Positions 1-7,792 of a DNA stretch of 36,578 nucleotides are shown here, piece after piece. Each line of letters begins with the position of its first letter. The stretch's first letter is position 1. The translations under genes were made by a program, and so were the position numbers. The notes beneath the pieces are model-generated. The model ran no database searches. It worked only from the letters and a program-made list of their open reading frames with translations, and was not told where the DNA came from. This stretch comes from Bdellovibrionales bacterium (lineage in GTDB: Bacteria > Bdellovibrionota > UBA1018 > CAIMNF01). The stretch covers positions 1-36,578 of the forward strand of contig JAGWXK010000016.1 of the NCBI GenBank assembly GCA_018969905.1. The letters run 5' to 3'.

Positions 1-99
1 CTCAGAGCATTCCCTTCGTCTGCGGGTCATGTCGGCGGTCTGATTCAGGCGCGAATCGATCACCTTGGTTTCGGGAGTGGAGCAATAAGGGCATTTCAT
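1..99 (-). CDS. nrdR: Transcriptional repressor NrdR, N-terminal part (cut by window edge)
   Basis: The minus strand opens with ATG at 99 and stays open to the window edge, giving 33 residues that begin [20 protein letters not shown] and continue to RRRRECSE. This is the zinc-ribbon start of NrdR: CxxC at residues 3 and 6, the VIDSR stretch, the Arg run, and the first cysteine of the second CxxC pair. NrdR is an ATP/dATP-binding repressor of ribonucleotide reductase genes. The ATP-cone domain lies outside the window. It is divergent from holA across about 100 bases. Confidence 0.9.
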   Translation of the reverse strand, partial: MKCPYCSTPETKVIDSRLNQTADMTRRRRECSE

Positions 100-203
100 A
101 AAGGGGCAATGTACACCAAAACAGGGCGGTCAGGCAATATGGTCACTTCTGGAAGGGGATTTGGCTTTGCAAAAAGGGAAAACCCCGTTAAACCTCTGAA
201 AGC

Positions 204-1199
204 ATGCCGAAATTGGAGCCAAAGCTCATCCAAAAAGAACTCGAAAAAGGAAAAGTCCGCCCTGTCTATTTTCTTTTCGGTACGGAGCGGATGAAAGCCC
301 GCGAGTTGATTCGAAAGATTCAGCGCGCCTCCCTTTTAGGTGCCAGTGTCAACGATTTTAATCTGGAGAAATTCGACGCATCCGACACGGGAATCGAGCG
401 AATACTGGATTCTGCCCAGAGCGGGTCAATGACGGGCGGAACGAAGTTCGTTCTGGTTCGGAATGCTGAGGATCTGAGAAATCTGGATCCTCTTGCGGAG
501 TATTTGAAGTCTCTGCCGACGTGTGAGCCTTCGGGGGCTGAGTCGTTTTCTACGGTATTGGTTCTTGCCTCGAAAACTTTTGATGGGAGGAAAAAAGCCT
601 CCAAGGTGTTGAGCGATCTTGCAGCCGTGGTTCCTTGTGAGGAAGTCAAGGAGCAGGAACGGGAGGCATGGATTGAGTTTCTGGCCAAACGAAGAGGTCT
701 CTCCCTGGCGGATGCCGAGCGGCTTTCGCTGAGGGGGCTTGATCCATGGAGTCTCGACATTGTGGACCAGGAGCTTTCCAAACTCGAGTTGGTCGGAGAG
801 GATGCGTTCCTTCGTGCGGAAGCGCTCAGATCGGGTGTGAGTGCATATGCCCAGGATGAGTTCATTGATGCGATTTTTATGAGAGACAAAAAAAGAGCTC
901 TTGGAGTGGTCCATCATTTCTCGAAGGATCTTGAGGTTCAGCTTCCTTTTTTGGGGCTACTGGCCTGGAATCTTAGGCAATTCAAACTCTTTCTCCTGGA
1001 GCAGGAAACCCGAACCCCCTCCCTCGAGAGAAGAAATCCGATGCTGCAACAGAAACTGGAACGGTGGAGGAAATCATGGAATCGGCGCACGGTTCAGGAT
1101 TTGGAGCGCGGGCTTTTTGAGATTGATTTTTCTTTGAAAAACACCCGCCTTTCATCCTCGGGACTTTGGACCGGGCTGATTTTCGGACTCGACCAATGA
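204..1199 (+). CDS. holA: DNA polymerase III subunit delta
   Basis: This 331-residue protein has the usual length of the delta subunit, which opens the beta sliding clamp within the clamp-loader complex. The N-terminus (LIQKELEKGKVRPVYFLFGT followed by E and R) matches the family's opening strand, where a degenerate AAA+ fold begins. The region around residues 95-150 corresponds to the second AAA+ lobe. The C-terminal part (FLGLLAWNLRQFKLFLLEQE and onward) fits the helical collar domain that packs in the clamp-loader ring. The ATG at 204 is preferred because the family alignment begins there, although no strong Shine-Dalgarno sequence precedes it. The stop overlaps the next start as ATGA, so translation is probably coupled. 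Confidence 0.88.
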   Translation: MPKLEPKLIQKELEKGKVRPVYFLFGTERMKARELIRKIQRASLLGASVNDFNLEKFDASDTGIERILDSAQSGSMTGGTKFVLVRNAEDLRNLDPLAEYLKSLPTCEPSGAESFSTVLVLASKTFDGRKKASKVLSDLAAVVPCEEVKEQEREAWIEFLAKRRGLSLADAERLSLRGLDPWSLDIVDQELSKLELVGEDAFLRAEALRSGVSAYAQDEFIDAIFMRDKKRALGVVHHFSKDLEVQLPFLGLLAWNLRQFKLFLLEQETRTPSLERRNPMLQQKLERWRKSWNRRTVQDLERGLFEIDFSLKNTRLSSSGLWTGLIFGLDQ

Positions 1200-1702
1200 A
1201 TCTTCTGCTCCGACTGCTCATGATCATTGTGGAGGGATTTTTCCGAAAAAAGCTTCACCCTCTTTCTGAATCTGTTTTGAATCTCAGGGTTCTTCCAAAC
1301 GATCTGGACTTGAATCTTCACATGAATAACGGAAGATTTCTGTCTCTCATGGATCTGGGCCGATTGGATCTTCTGATTCGAACGGATCTTGCAGCCGCTC
1401 TCGTGCGTCATCGCTGGCAGCCTCTTGTGGGTGCGGTCAATATTCGATACAAGATTTCACTCCTGCCGTTTCAGCGCTACCGTCTTCATACCAAGGTGAT
1501 CGGATGGGACGAGAAATGGTTTTATATCGAACAAAGGTTTGAGAGAAAGAATCGCACCGTTGCGGTCGGGCTTGTGAAGGCGCTGTTTCGAGGAGATCAT
1601 CGCAACATTACTCCTGAGGAAACCCTCCGTTTGATCAAGGTTCATATTGATGCGCCAAAAATGCCGGATCAAGTCCTCAAGTGGCTTTCCATGGAAGCCT
1701 GA
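1196..1702 (+). CDS. Hotdog-fold acyl-CoA thioesterase family protein
   Basis: This 168-residue protein starts at the ATG that overlaps the holA stop (ATGA, 1196-1199). An in-frame codon at 1166 would lie inside holA and is less likely. The stretch DLDLNLHMNNGRFLSLMDLG is the signature of the 4-hydroxybenzoyl-CoA thioesterase (4HBT_2/THEM6-like) hotdog family. There the Asn-rich segment begins the long hot-dog helix and the Asp/Asn side chains activate water for thioester hydrolysis. A hydrophobic N-terminal stretch (residues 1-15) could anchor it to the membrane. The substrate cannot be read from sequence, but fatty acyl-CoA is most common. It is tail to tail with the amidase gene. Confidence 0.75.
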   Translation: MNLLLRLLMIIVEGFFRKKLHPLSESVLNLRVLPNDLDLNLHMNNGRFLSLMDLGRLDLLIRTDLAAALVRHRWQPLVGAVNIRYKISLLPFQRYRLHTKVIGWDEKWFYIEQRFERKNRTVAVGLVKALFRGDHRNITPEETLRLIKVHIDAPKMPDQVLKWLSMEA

Positions 1703-1730
1703 GCCGGTTCGGATTGGCCAGACGTCGAAT

Positions 1731-2570
1731 CTAAATCCTGTTTTTGGGGCGGGGAAGTTCGGCTTTTCGTTGAAACTGCTTCTCGCTTTGAACCATGCAA
1801 GGGGCTTTGATTTTCTTGAGACGATAATCATCGACCGCGGCAGCAAGGTCCGCAGCCATGGCCAAGCGAGATCGGGTGTAGAGGATCCTGTCCCGGTCTT
1901 CCTTTGAATTCATAAAGCCGGATTCGATCAGGATGCTGGGCATGTCCGCTCCGAGCAAAACATAAAAGAGCGCCTGCTTCACGCCGCGGTCATTGATCTT
2001 TCCGCGAATTCTGGACTGTACAGAGCAGGCAAGATCCTTGGAGGGTTCGAGATTCGCATCGAGGATCAGGTCTTTCATGATCAGGGACACGTTTGATGAT
2101 CCGGAGTCCGAATTCGCCTGGGAATCCTTGAGAACTGCGTTTTCGAGATCTGCAAGCCGGCGAGAGGTTTCATCGGTTGCATGGTTCAGGATGAAGGTTT
2201 CAACGCCTCCGGTACGAATGGCCTCTTCGCTCGAGTTCAAATGGATGGAAATGAAAATGTCAGCTTTCACCTTGTTTGCAAGTGCGGTGCGATCGCTCAG
2301 AAGAAGATCGCGATCTTCATTGCGGGTGAGGATGACATTGTGACCACGGATGATGAGTTCGCGGGCAAGGTCCCGGGCCAACAGCAACGTGAAGTGCTTC
2401 TCGGTCAAACGGGTCTTGCCTCCATCAAACACGGCGCCCGTATCGGAACCTCCGTGGCCCGGGTCAATCACGACCAGGAATTTTCTGGACCCGTCTCGCG
2501 CATCCGAAAACGGTGCGGAAAAAAAAGTGGAAAAAATAAGAAATGCGAAGAAAAACCGGTTTATCACCAC
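1731..2570 (-). CDS. N-acetylmuramoyl-L-alanine amidase (Amidase_3), exported
   Basis: This zinc amidase cleaves the bond between N-acetylmuramic acid and the stem peptide of peptidoglycan in the periplasm. Amidase_3 motifs are all present: VVIDPGHGGSDTGA with ligand His39, a Glu in the LTEKHF segment, ISIHLNSS with the second His, and ILIESGFMNSKED with the catalytic Glu. Residues 1-24 form a signal peptide (Arg5 followed by a Phe/Leu-rich core). I chose a GTG start at 2570 because it gives a proper signal peptide; the adjacent GTG at 2567 is equally possible. A TTG at 2618 would add 16 odd residues and run into mutY. There is no AMIN or SPOR domain, so it is a minimal amidase. It is divergent from mutY. 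Confidence 0.85.
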   Translation of the reverse strand: MVINRFFFAFLIFSTFFSAPFSDARDGSRKFLVVIDPGHGGSDTGAVFDGGKTRLTEKHFTLLLARDLARELIIRGHNVILTRNEDRDLLLSDRTALANKVKADIFISIHLNSSEEAIRTGGVETFILNHATDETSRRLADLENAVLKDSQANSDSGSSNVSLIMKDLILDANLEPSKDLACSVQSRIRGKINDRGVKQALFYVLLGADMPSILIESGFMNSKEDRDRILYTRSRLAMAADLAAAVDDYRLKKIKAPCMVQSEKQFQRKAELPRPKNRI

Positions 2571-2598
2571 GCAGAATTCAGGATAGCATGGGCACGTT

Positions 2599-3663
2599 GT
2601 GAGCGTCAAAATCGTCAAAAATCTGAGCGCCTGGTTTCAGAAATCCGCCCGTGATTTGCCATGGAGGAAAAACCCCCACCCCTATTGGATTTGGCTCTCC
2701 GAGATCATGCTGCAGCAAACCCGGGTCGCGACAATGCTGCCTTATTTTGAAAAGTTCACTCTGGAATTTCCGGATGTGGGGGAGCTGGCAAAGGCTCCAG
2801 AGGAGCGGGTTCTCAAACTCTGGGCGGGGCTTGGTTATTATTCGAGGGCCCGGAATCTCCATCGGGGCGCAAGGAAGATTCATGAGAGATTGGAAGCGGG
2901 GCTCGGGTTTCCAAAGACCGCGGAGGAATGGAGCGCAATTCCCGGTGTCGGGCCCTATACGGCTGGCGCAGTGGCTTCGATCGCCTATGGGCAAAGGGCC
3001 CCGATCGTGGACGGGAATGTGGTGCGTGTGCTTTCGCGCGTATACGCCATTCAAAAGCTTGACTCGGCAAAGAGCCTGATCTGGCATCATTCCCGCCGCC
3101 TTGTGGAGCTGAAGGATGCGAATCCACGGATTCTCAATCAGGCCTTGATGGAGTTGGGTGCGATCCTGTGTTTGCCAAAGAATCCGAAATGTGGAGAGTG
3201 CCCGATTCGCGGCTCATGCAAGGGGAAGGGCAGGCCCGCCTCTTTTCCTGAAAAGAAGCCCGGGAAATCCTGGAGGCATTTGCAGGAGAAAAGGTGGATT
3301 CCACTCCGAAGTCGAGGACCCTTCCGGGAAATCTTCCTGGTTCAGAACAAAAAAGGAGCCTGGAGGGAAGGCCTTTGGGATTTTCCTGTGCCTGATTCAA
3401 GCGCCGTGACGAGTGGTGCTTTGCTTTTCGAGTTCAAGGTCCGATACGTGGTCACAAATCACAAGGTGGAGCGTACCCATTGCGTTTTTCTGGTCAAGAA
3501 TCGCGGAAGCATGGGGTTGAGGGGCGGTCGATGGTTTTTGCTGGAGGATCTTCCGGGAGTGCCTGCGCCAGTGCGTAAGGCGATTATTGAGCTTGAGCGG
3601 GGCAGAAGTAGAGCGCCCGATAGGGAAGCCTTCGCAAAAGCGGAATCTGGTCCCGAAGCTTGA
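2599..3663 (+). CDS. mutY: Adenine DNA glycosylase MutY
   Basis: MutY removes adenine mispaired with 8-oxoguanine. The 354-residue length is normal. SEIMLQQTRV carries the catalytic Glu35. The helix-hairpin-helix is IPGVGPYTAGAVASIAYG, and the catalytic Asp138 lies in PIVDGNVVRV. The [4Fe-4S] cluster ligands are C191, C198, C201 and C207, spaced C-x6-C-x2-C-x5-C. The C-terminal third (from about residue 235) corresponds to the NUDIX-like domain that reads 8-oxoG. The start is GTG at 2599, which places LPW at the position usual for MutY. The last 80 bases overlap the 3' end of the membrane glycosyltransferase gene on the other strand. Confidence 0.93.
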   Translation: MSVKIVKNLSAWFQKSARDLPWRKNPHPYWIWLSEIMLQQTRVATMLPYFEKFTLEFPDVGELAKAPEERVLKLWAGLGYYSRARNLHRGARKIHERLEAGLGFPKTAEEWSAIPGVGPYTAGAVASIAYGQRAPIVDGNVVRVLSRVYAIQKLDSAKSLIWHHSRRLVELKDANPRILNQALMELGAILCLPKNPKCGECPIRGSCKGKGRPASFPEKKPGKSWRHLQEKRWIPLRSRGPFREIFLVQNKKGAWREGLWDFPVPDSSAVTSGALLFEFKVRYVVTNHKVERTHCVFLVKNRGSMGLRGGRWFLLEDLPGVPAPVRKAIIELERGRSRAPDREAFAKAESGPEA

Positions 3664-5047
3664 AAATGAAGCCTGGAAGCGCAAATGCCTCGGGTTTGCA
3701 GTTTTCCCGGTCCAGAAGGCCCAGCACGCCGGAAGCGTTTTCATCATTAAATTTGTAATCCACCAGGACCCGGATCGGCCGCAGATGAGGCAATTGTTCC
3801 GAAAGCTCTTTTTCTTGCGAGAACAAATGCAGTTTGATTCCATCAACCCGATAGTAAAGTTTTTTTGTCTCAGAAATGAAATCCCGGTTGCTAAGCCAGG
3901 CTTCCCCTGCGCTTCCATGGCGATCGGCCATGTGTACGCCCCAAAGGGATTCAAGAGATGCGCCATGAAGGGTGGAGACTGAAAATCCGAGAAGGGTGGA
4001 GAGAAGGTAAACCGATAGATAAGCACGATCAAACCAGAGTTTGCCTGAGTCCTGATATGCACGAATGCACATCATGGCCACCAGGTTCAGTATTGGAAAC
4101 AAAAAGCGGTATTCCTTGTTTGTGATGAGGAGATGAATCAAGAAAAAAGAGAGGACAAACCAGGCCATCGGGTCTTGTTTTTCCTTTTTCGCATAAAGGA
4201 AAACCCCGAAGAAAAGAGGAAGTGACACGAGCGGATTCATTTCAAAAATCCAGATGAAATACTGGTACCATGGGTAGGGATTGAAGGTGGCAGCCACGCC
4301 GTCAACGATATTTGTCTTGAAATATCGGTAAGGAGTGAATGCCCAGGCACCGTACCCGATTCGGTCCAGGAGGAATCCGAGTAGAACCACGGACATGAAT
4401 CCGGCCAGCAGTTTAAGATGGTGGGGCTTGATTTTTCGGTCGATCAGCAAGAGAGACACGCCAAGGCCAAAGAGCCCGAGTGCGATCTGATAACGGGCAA
4501 GGAAGGCGAATCCGAACAAGGATCCATACAGAAACCACCTTCGTCCCGAAAAAAGTCCTGCAAATGCAAAGGTCAGGAATATCCCCGAAAGGTTTTCGCT
4601 TGAGGTCCGCACGTGGATGTAGGGAAAAAACCAGAGGGTGCCCAGGAGAAGAAACCACTTGGGATCAATTCCAAAGCGCTTTTTGAATGTCTGCCACAGG
4701 GTCCAGAGAGCCGCCAGATTTAATGAGGCGTACACAAAGCGCCAGACCTCGGTCAATGTAAACGCCTGGTGGAGCCCCGCAAGAGACAGCAGCTTCATGG
4801 GAATGGCATGAAGCAAGGGCTGGAACCAGGGACGGATCTGGAGCCTGAACTCCCAGGGTAAGGCCGAGGGATCTGCGTTCACGCCCGCAAAGTGCGCAGC
4901 AAACTCAAGGATTTGATAGTGCTCGTCCGGATGGTTGTATCCAAAAGAGAAATGCGCTGCCAGCGAATGTCCAACAAAGAAAAGAAAAAGTCCGATCCAC
5001 TCAAATCGGTCGAGTTTTGGAAATGGATTCCAGGGCGAGCTCTCCAT
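3584..5047 (-). CDS. GT-C fold mannosyltransferase-like membrane protein (GT22, ALG9/PIG-B type)
   Basis: This is a 487-residue polytopic membrane protein with about ten hydrophobic segments. Near the N-terminus, in the first luminal/periplasmic loop, is NHPDEHYQILEF with an Asp-Glu pair (about residues 41-42), the expected metal/donor site of GT-C enzymes. A later TNKEYRFLFPIL stretch (about residues 308-320) strongly resembles the HKEYRFxFP signature of the Alg9/PIG-B/PIG-Z group (Glyco_transf_22). Such enzymes transfer sugar from a polyprenyl-phosphate donor; the acceptor here is unknown. I prefer the ATG at 5047 over an in-frame TTG at 5071. The start lies 47 bases inside the upstream transglycosylase gene, and the 3' end overlaps mutY by 80 bases. 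Confidence 0.72.
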   Translation of the reverse strand: MESSPWNPFPKLDRFEWIGLFLFFVGHSLAAHFSFGYNHPDEHYQILEFAAHFAGVNADPSALPWEFRLQIRPWFQPLLHAIPMKLLSLAGLHQAFTLTEVWRFVYASLNLAALWTLWQTFKKRFGIDPKWFLLLGTLWFFPYIHVRTSSENLSGIFLTFAFAGLFSGRRWFLYGSLFGFAFLARYQIALGLFGLGVSLLLIDRKIKPHHLKLLAGFMSVVLLGFLLDRIGYGAWAFTPYRYFKTNIVDGVAATFNPYPWYQYFIWIFEMNPLVSLPLFFGVFLYAKKEKQDPMAWFVLSFFLIHLLITNKEYRFLFPILNLVAMMCIRAYQDSGKLWFDRAYLSVYLLSTLLGFSVSTLHGASLESLWGVHMADRHGSAGEAWLSNRDFISETKKLYYRVDGIKLHLFSQEKELSEQLPHLRPIRVLVDYKFNDENASGVLGLLDRENCKPEAFALPGFIFKLRDQIPLLRRLPYRALYFCPAQAQ

Positions 5048-6002
5048 TCTGCTTAACGTAGCGTATTGCAACGGTTTGGGGAACCCAGATCTGTACGGGT
5101 TTGCGACGTGCGTGCCTCAGTTTTTCGAGAAGGGCGGGATTGAAGCGAAGAAGTTCCTTTGTAGGCATGCCCGTCATCCGTGCGAGAGTTTCCATTTTCA
5201 TCCCGGCCGGGATCCGGATGCCGGAAACCTTTGGCCATTGATAGAGCGGTTGAATTTCGTTGAATCCGAACTTGTCCAGATGGAAGGCGATGGTGGTTGC
5301 GGCGAGAAATTTTGGCAAGTATTCCATGGTTTCTCTTGGAAGGGCTCCCCGGTCTGCCAACGTCCAGAAATCCGTGCTTCGTCCTTCACGAATCGCCCGT
5401 CGGATCCGCCCCTCTCCGGCATTATAGGCCGCGATGGCAAGGTACCAGGAGTTGAATCTTGAGTGCAGAAAATCAAGATATCGAATGGCCGCATAGGTGG
5501 AGGCGATTGGATGTCTCCGCTCATCAAGTTTTTCGCTCACTCTCAGGCCAAAGCGTTTGGCAGTGGGTTCCATGAACTGCCAGATTCCCACAGCGCTCGT
5601 GTGAGAGGTTGCATGAGTGACATACGAGCTTTCGATAAACGCCAGGTAGAAAAGTTCCCGGGGAAGTCGTGCCTCAGCGAGCGCGGACTGAACCAGCGGA
5701 CGATAGATTTCTGCGCGGTTCAGGGTGCGCGCAAAGCTTTCTCGTTCCCGGACGGAAAAATAGCGAATCCACCACCAGATCTCCCGTTTGATTTCTCCTT
5801 CGATTCGAACGCGGGATCTTGATTTCCTCTTTGGGGCCTCACTCATGATTCGAGTTGCCAGATCTTCATCCAGATCTCCCACCTCATGATCAAGAATGTC
5901 CTCGATTTCGGTATTGGGTGGTGGCGCGGACGAGCAGCCTGCATGGATCAATGCTAAGAAAAGCACCGGAAGAAGAGCGTAGATGGCTTTGCGTTGAGTC
6001 AT
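5001..6002 (-). CDS. MltD-like membrane-bound lytic murein transglycosylase (lipoprotein)
   Basis: This 333-residue lipoprotein carries a lipobox LIHAGC with Cys23 after a hydrophobic signal, so it should sit in the outer membrane. An SLT/GH23 domain spans about residues 105-245. LPRELFYLAFIESSY carries the catalytic Glu124, followed by TSAVGIWQFMEPTAKRFGL and YLAIAAYNAGEGRI, all classic MltD motifs. The C-terminal part (about residues 262-310, IPAGMKMETLARMTGMPTKE then LLRFNPAL) looks like one LysM-type peptidoglycan-binding unit; E. coli MltD has two. It cleaves the MurNAc-GlcNAc glycosidic bond with 1,6-anhydro formation. The ATG at 6002 is chosen because it begins the signal sequence. The next gene downstream overlaps its 3' end. 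Confidence 0.87.
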   Translation of the reverse strand: MTQRKAIYALLPVLFLALIHAGCSSAPPPNTEIEDILDHEVGDLDEDLATRIMSEAPKRKSRSRVRIEGEIKREIWWWIRYFSVRERESFARTLNRAEIYRPLVQSALAEARLPRELFYLAFIESSYVTHATSHTSAVGIWQFMEPTAKRFGLRVSEKLDERRHPIASTYAAIRYLDFLHSRFNSWYLAIAAYNAGEGRIRRAIREGRSTDFWTLADRGALPRETMEYLPKFLAATTIAFHLDKFGFNEIQPLYQWPKVSGIRIPAGMKMETLARMTGMPTKELLRFNPALLEKLRHARRKPVQIWVPQTVAIRYVKQNGELALESISKTRPI

Positions 6003-6237
6003 TTCGGGGCCTAGGTGTATAGCGATCAGAGGTGAACTCAAATAAAAAGGTTGAATTTATTGACATTTGTGAACTTAAATGGTCGGACTAAGCGTTCTTC
6101 TATCGATATAAATGATTTGAAGGCGAATCTTAGGGATTTTCACTCGGGATCTTTTTTAGCGCAACGAGTCTAATTGATGTCGTGCATCCTAAATGTTTCC
6201 TCCTGGCCCAAGTTCTCTTCGTGGTAGCTTCGACCCC
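6003..6237. promoter_or_regulatory. Divergent intergenic region between the transglycosylase and hemH genes
   Basis: This 235-base AT-rich gap lies between two divergent genes and must hold both promoters. On the plus strand a TATAAA at 6107-6112 is a good -10 candidate for hemH, with a weak -35 (CGGACT, 6084-6089) 17 bases upstream. A perfect TTGACA at 6060-6065 lacks a well-spaced -10. On the minus strand a TATACA lies about 20 bases before the transglycosylase ATG. I see no open frame or RNA structure here. Confidence 0.3.
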
Positions 6238-7266
6238 ATGCAAAAAGAAAAAACCGGAGTTCTCTTGCTGAATCTCGGGACCCCTGAGAGCCCGAGCAAG
6301 AAAGATGTGAGGGCGTATTTGAAAGAGTTCCTCAATGATCCCTTCGTGATCGACATCCCCGCGATTCCCCGCAAATTGCTGGTGAATGGGATCATCCTGA
6401 ACACCCGTCCCAAAAAATCGGCTGAAGCCTATGAGAAAATCTGGACCGAGCGAGGTTCCCCTCTGATGATTCATACCCGTGAGCTCACTGACAAGGTCAG
6501 ATCGCGCTTGAATCGGGACGGAGTCGGCCCCAGCGTGAAGATGGCCATGCGTTACGGAAGGCCATCGCTCCCTGAAGTTCTTCAGGAATTCAAAAAGGAG
6601 GGCGTGGAGTCTTTGGTGTTTTTGCCTCTCTATCCGCAGTATTCCTACGCCGCAAGCGAGAGTTCGATCGTGGAATTTGATCGGGTCATGAAAAAAGAGC
6701 TTCCCCGGGCGCGGGTTCGGGTCATTGAGGACTTTTTCTCGGCTCCCGGTTTCATTTCGGCATTGGCTGCCACACTTAGACCTGTTCTTGAGGTCGAAAA
6801 ACCCGACGCTCTTTTGCTCAGTTACCACGGAGTTCCGGAGAGGCAACTCTTGAAGATCAAAAAGCGTCCAAATCCGTGTTGCTCGCCGGGATGTTGTGAA
6901 CGCTGGAATGAGGGAAACGAAAAATGTTATCGGGCCCAGTCCTTTGAAACATCAAGGCGTCTCAGTGATGCGCTCTCCTGGTCCCGGGAAAAAACCATTA
7001 CCGCATTTCAATCCCGACTGGGGCGAACCAAGTGGATCGAACCCTATACGGACATTCTTCTGGAGGAGCTGCCCAAAAAAGGCGTGAAGAAGCTGGTTGT
7101 GGCCTCTCCTTCATTCACGGCGGATTGCCTGGAAACCCTCGAGGAAATCCAACTCCGCTACCGGGAATTGTTTCTGGATGCCGGAGGAGAGAGTTTTGTG
7201 TATGTGCCGTGTTTGAACAGTCGCGATGATTTTGCGGATGCGATTGCAGAGTGGGTTAAGGTGTAA
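6238..7266 (+). CDS. hemH: Ferrochelatase with internal cysteine cluster
   Basis: This 342-residue enzyme inserts Fe(II) into protoporphyrin IX (or coproporphyrin III) as the last metal step of haem synthesis. It begins GVLLLNLGTPESP, typical of HemH. LLSYHGVPER holds the catalytic His197, and SPSFTADCLETLEEI carries the acidic residues (Glu299, Glu302, Glu303) of the active site. Residues 213-230 contain five cysteines (C214, C215, C219, C220, C230). These match the class of ferrochelatases, exemplified by Myxococcus xanthus, that bind a [2Fe-2S] cluster through an internal segment rather than the C-terminus. I chose ATG 6238; an ATG at 6193 would add 15 residues unlike the family. Neither has a clear Shine-Dalgarno. 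It overlaps the next, convergent gene by 11 bases. Confidence 0.93.
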   Translation: MQKEKTGVLLLNLGTPESPSKKDVRAYLKEFLNDPFVIDIPAIPRKLLVNGIILNTRPKKSAEAYEKIWTERGSPLMIHTRELTDKVRSRLNRDGVGPSVKMAMRYGRPSLPEVLQEFKKEGVESLVFLPLYPQYSYAASESSIVEFDRVMKKELPRARVRVIEDFFSAPGFISALAATLRPVLEVEKPDALLLSYHGVPERQLLKIKKRPNPCCSPGCCERWNEGNEKCYRAQSFETSRRLSDALSWSREKTITAFQSRLGRTKWIEPYTDILLEELPKKGVKKLVVASPSFTADCLETLEEIQLRYRELFLDAGGESFVYVPCLNSRDDFADAIAEWVKV

Positions 7267-7699
7267 ATACCGGAATGCACTGCGCTTCCCAGTTTTGATC
7301 GATTCGGGATGCGTATCCGAAATACCAGCGGATCTTTTCCTCGGTGCCGAGGAGCTTGTATTCATCTGCAAGAAGTTCCGGAGTGACCCCGTCCACCGAA
7401 TAGCACCAGCCAAAGGCTCGAAGCTCCCGTGCGCTGACATGCTCAACGGAGAAACCAAGCGGGAGGCCGCGGAGAGGGGTGATGAAGTCAACTCCCACTT
7501 CACCAAAACCAAAGGCGTCAATGAGCCCCGAATCTTTGGCGCGGGAGAGATTTCGTTTCGTGACCTGCGCAATGCTCTCTCCTTTTTCAACAGAGACTTC
7601 CACCGAAAAGAGGGGAGATTCTCCGTAGACTTCGAAACGCGCAGCATCGGCTTTGTTTGAGAAAGAGGCCATCAGGAGTATCCACACAATTCGATTCAT
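7256..7699 (-). CDS. Small exported DUF4430-like protein
   Basis: This 147-residue protein has a signal peptide of about 21 residues ending NKADA before RFEVYGES. The mature part has the layout of DUF4430/cobalamin-carrier C-terminal beta-grasp domains. An early strand is followed by a segment like EKGESIAQVTKRN, and later come FGWCYSVDGVTPE and KIRWYFGYAS, recalling the 'W-y-VNG' and 'I-W-y-y' signature of that family. Its role is unknown; proteins of this fold bind small molecules or act as periplasmic adaptors. The start at 7699 is set by the signal peptide. It is tail to tail with hemH (11-base overlap) and divergent from the metalloprotease. I am only moderately sure of the family. Confidence 0.55.
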   Translation of the reverse strand: MNRIVWILLMASFSNKADAARFEVYGESPLFSVEVSVEKGESIAQVTKRNLSRAKDSGLIDAFGFGEVGVDFITPLRGLPLGFSVEHVSARELRAFGWCYSVDGVTPELLADEYKLLGTEEKIRWYFGYASRIDQNWEAQCIPVFTP

Positions 7700-7792
7700 G
7701 CCGTGAAGACTACCACCTGTTTTTTGGCGTGTCATTCCCGACACCCATGAAAAAAACTCCAAGAAAATATCCCATGTTCCGATGGGTGGATT

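Noticed and set aside
6130-6846. Long open frame antisense to hemH
   Set aside because: It is a shadow of hemH. The plus strand encodes clear ferrochelatase motifs.
7726-7746. GTGTC/GACAC inverted repeat between the DUF4430-like gene and the protease gene
   Set aside because: The arms are only five bases with a six-base loop and the region is a short divergent promoter gap; it is not distinguishable from chance.
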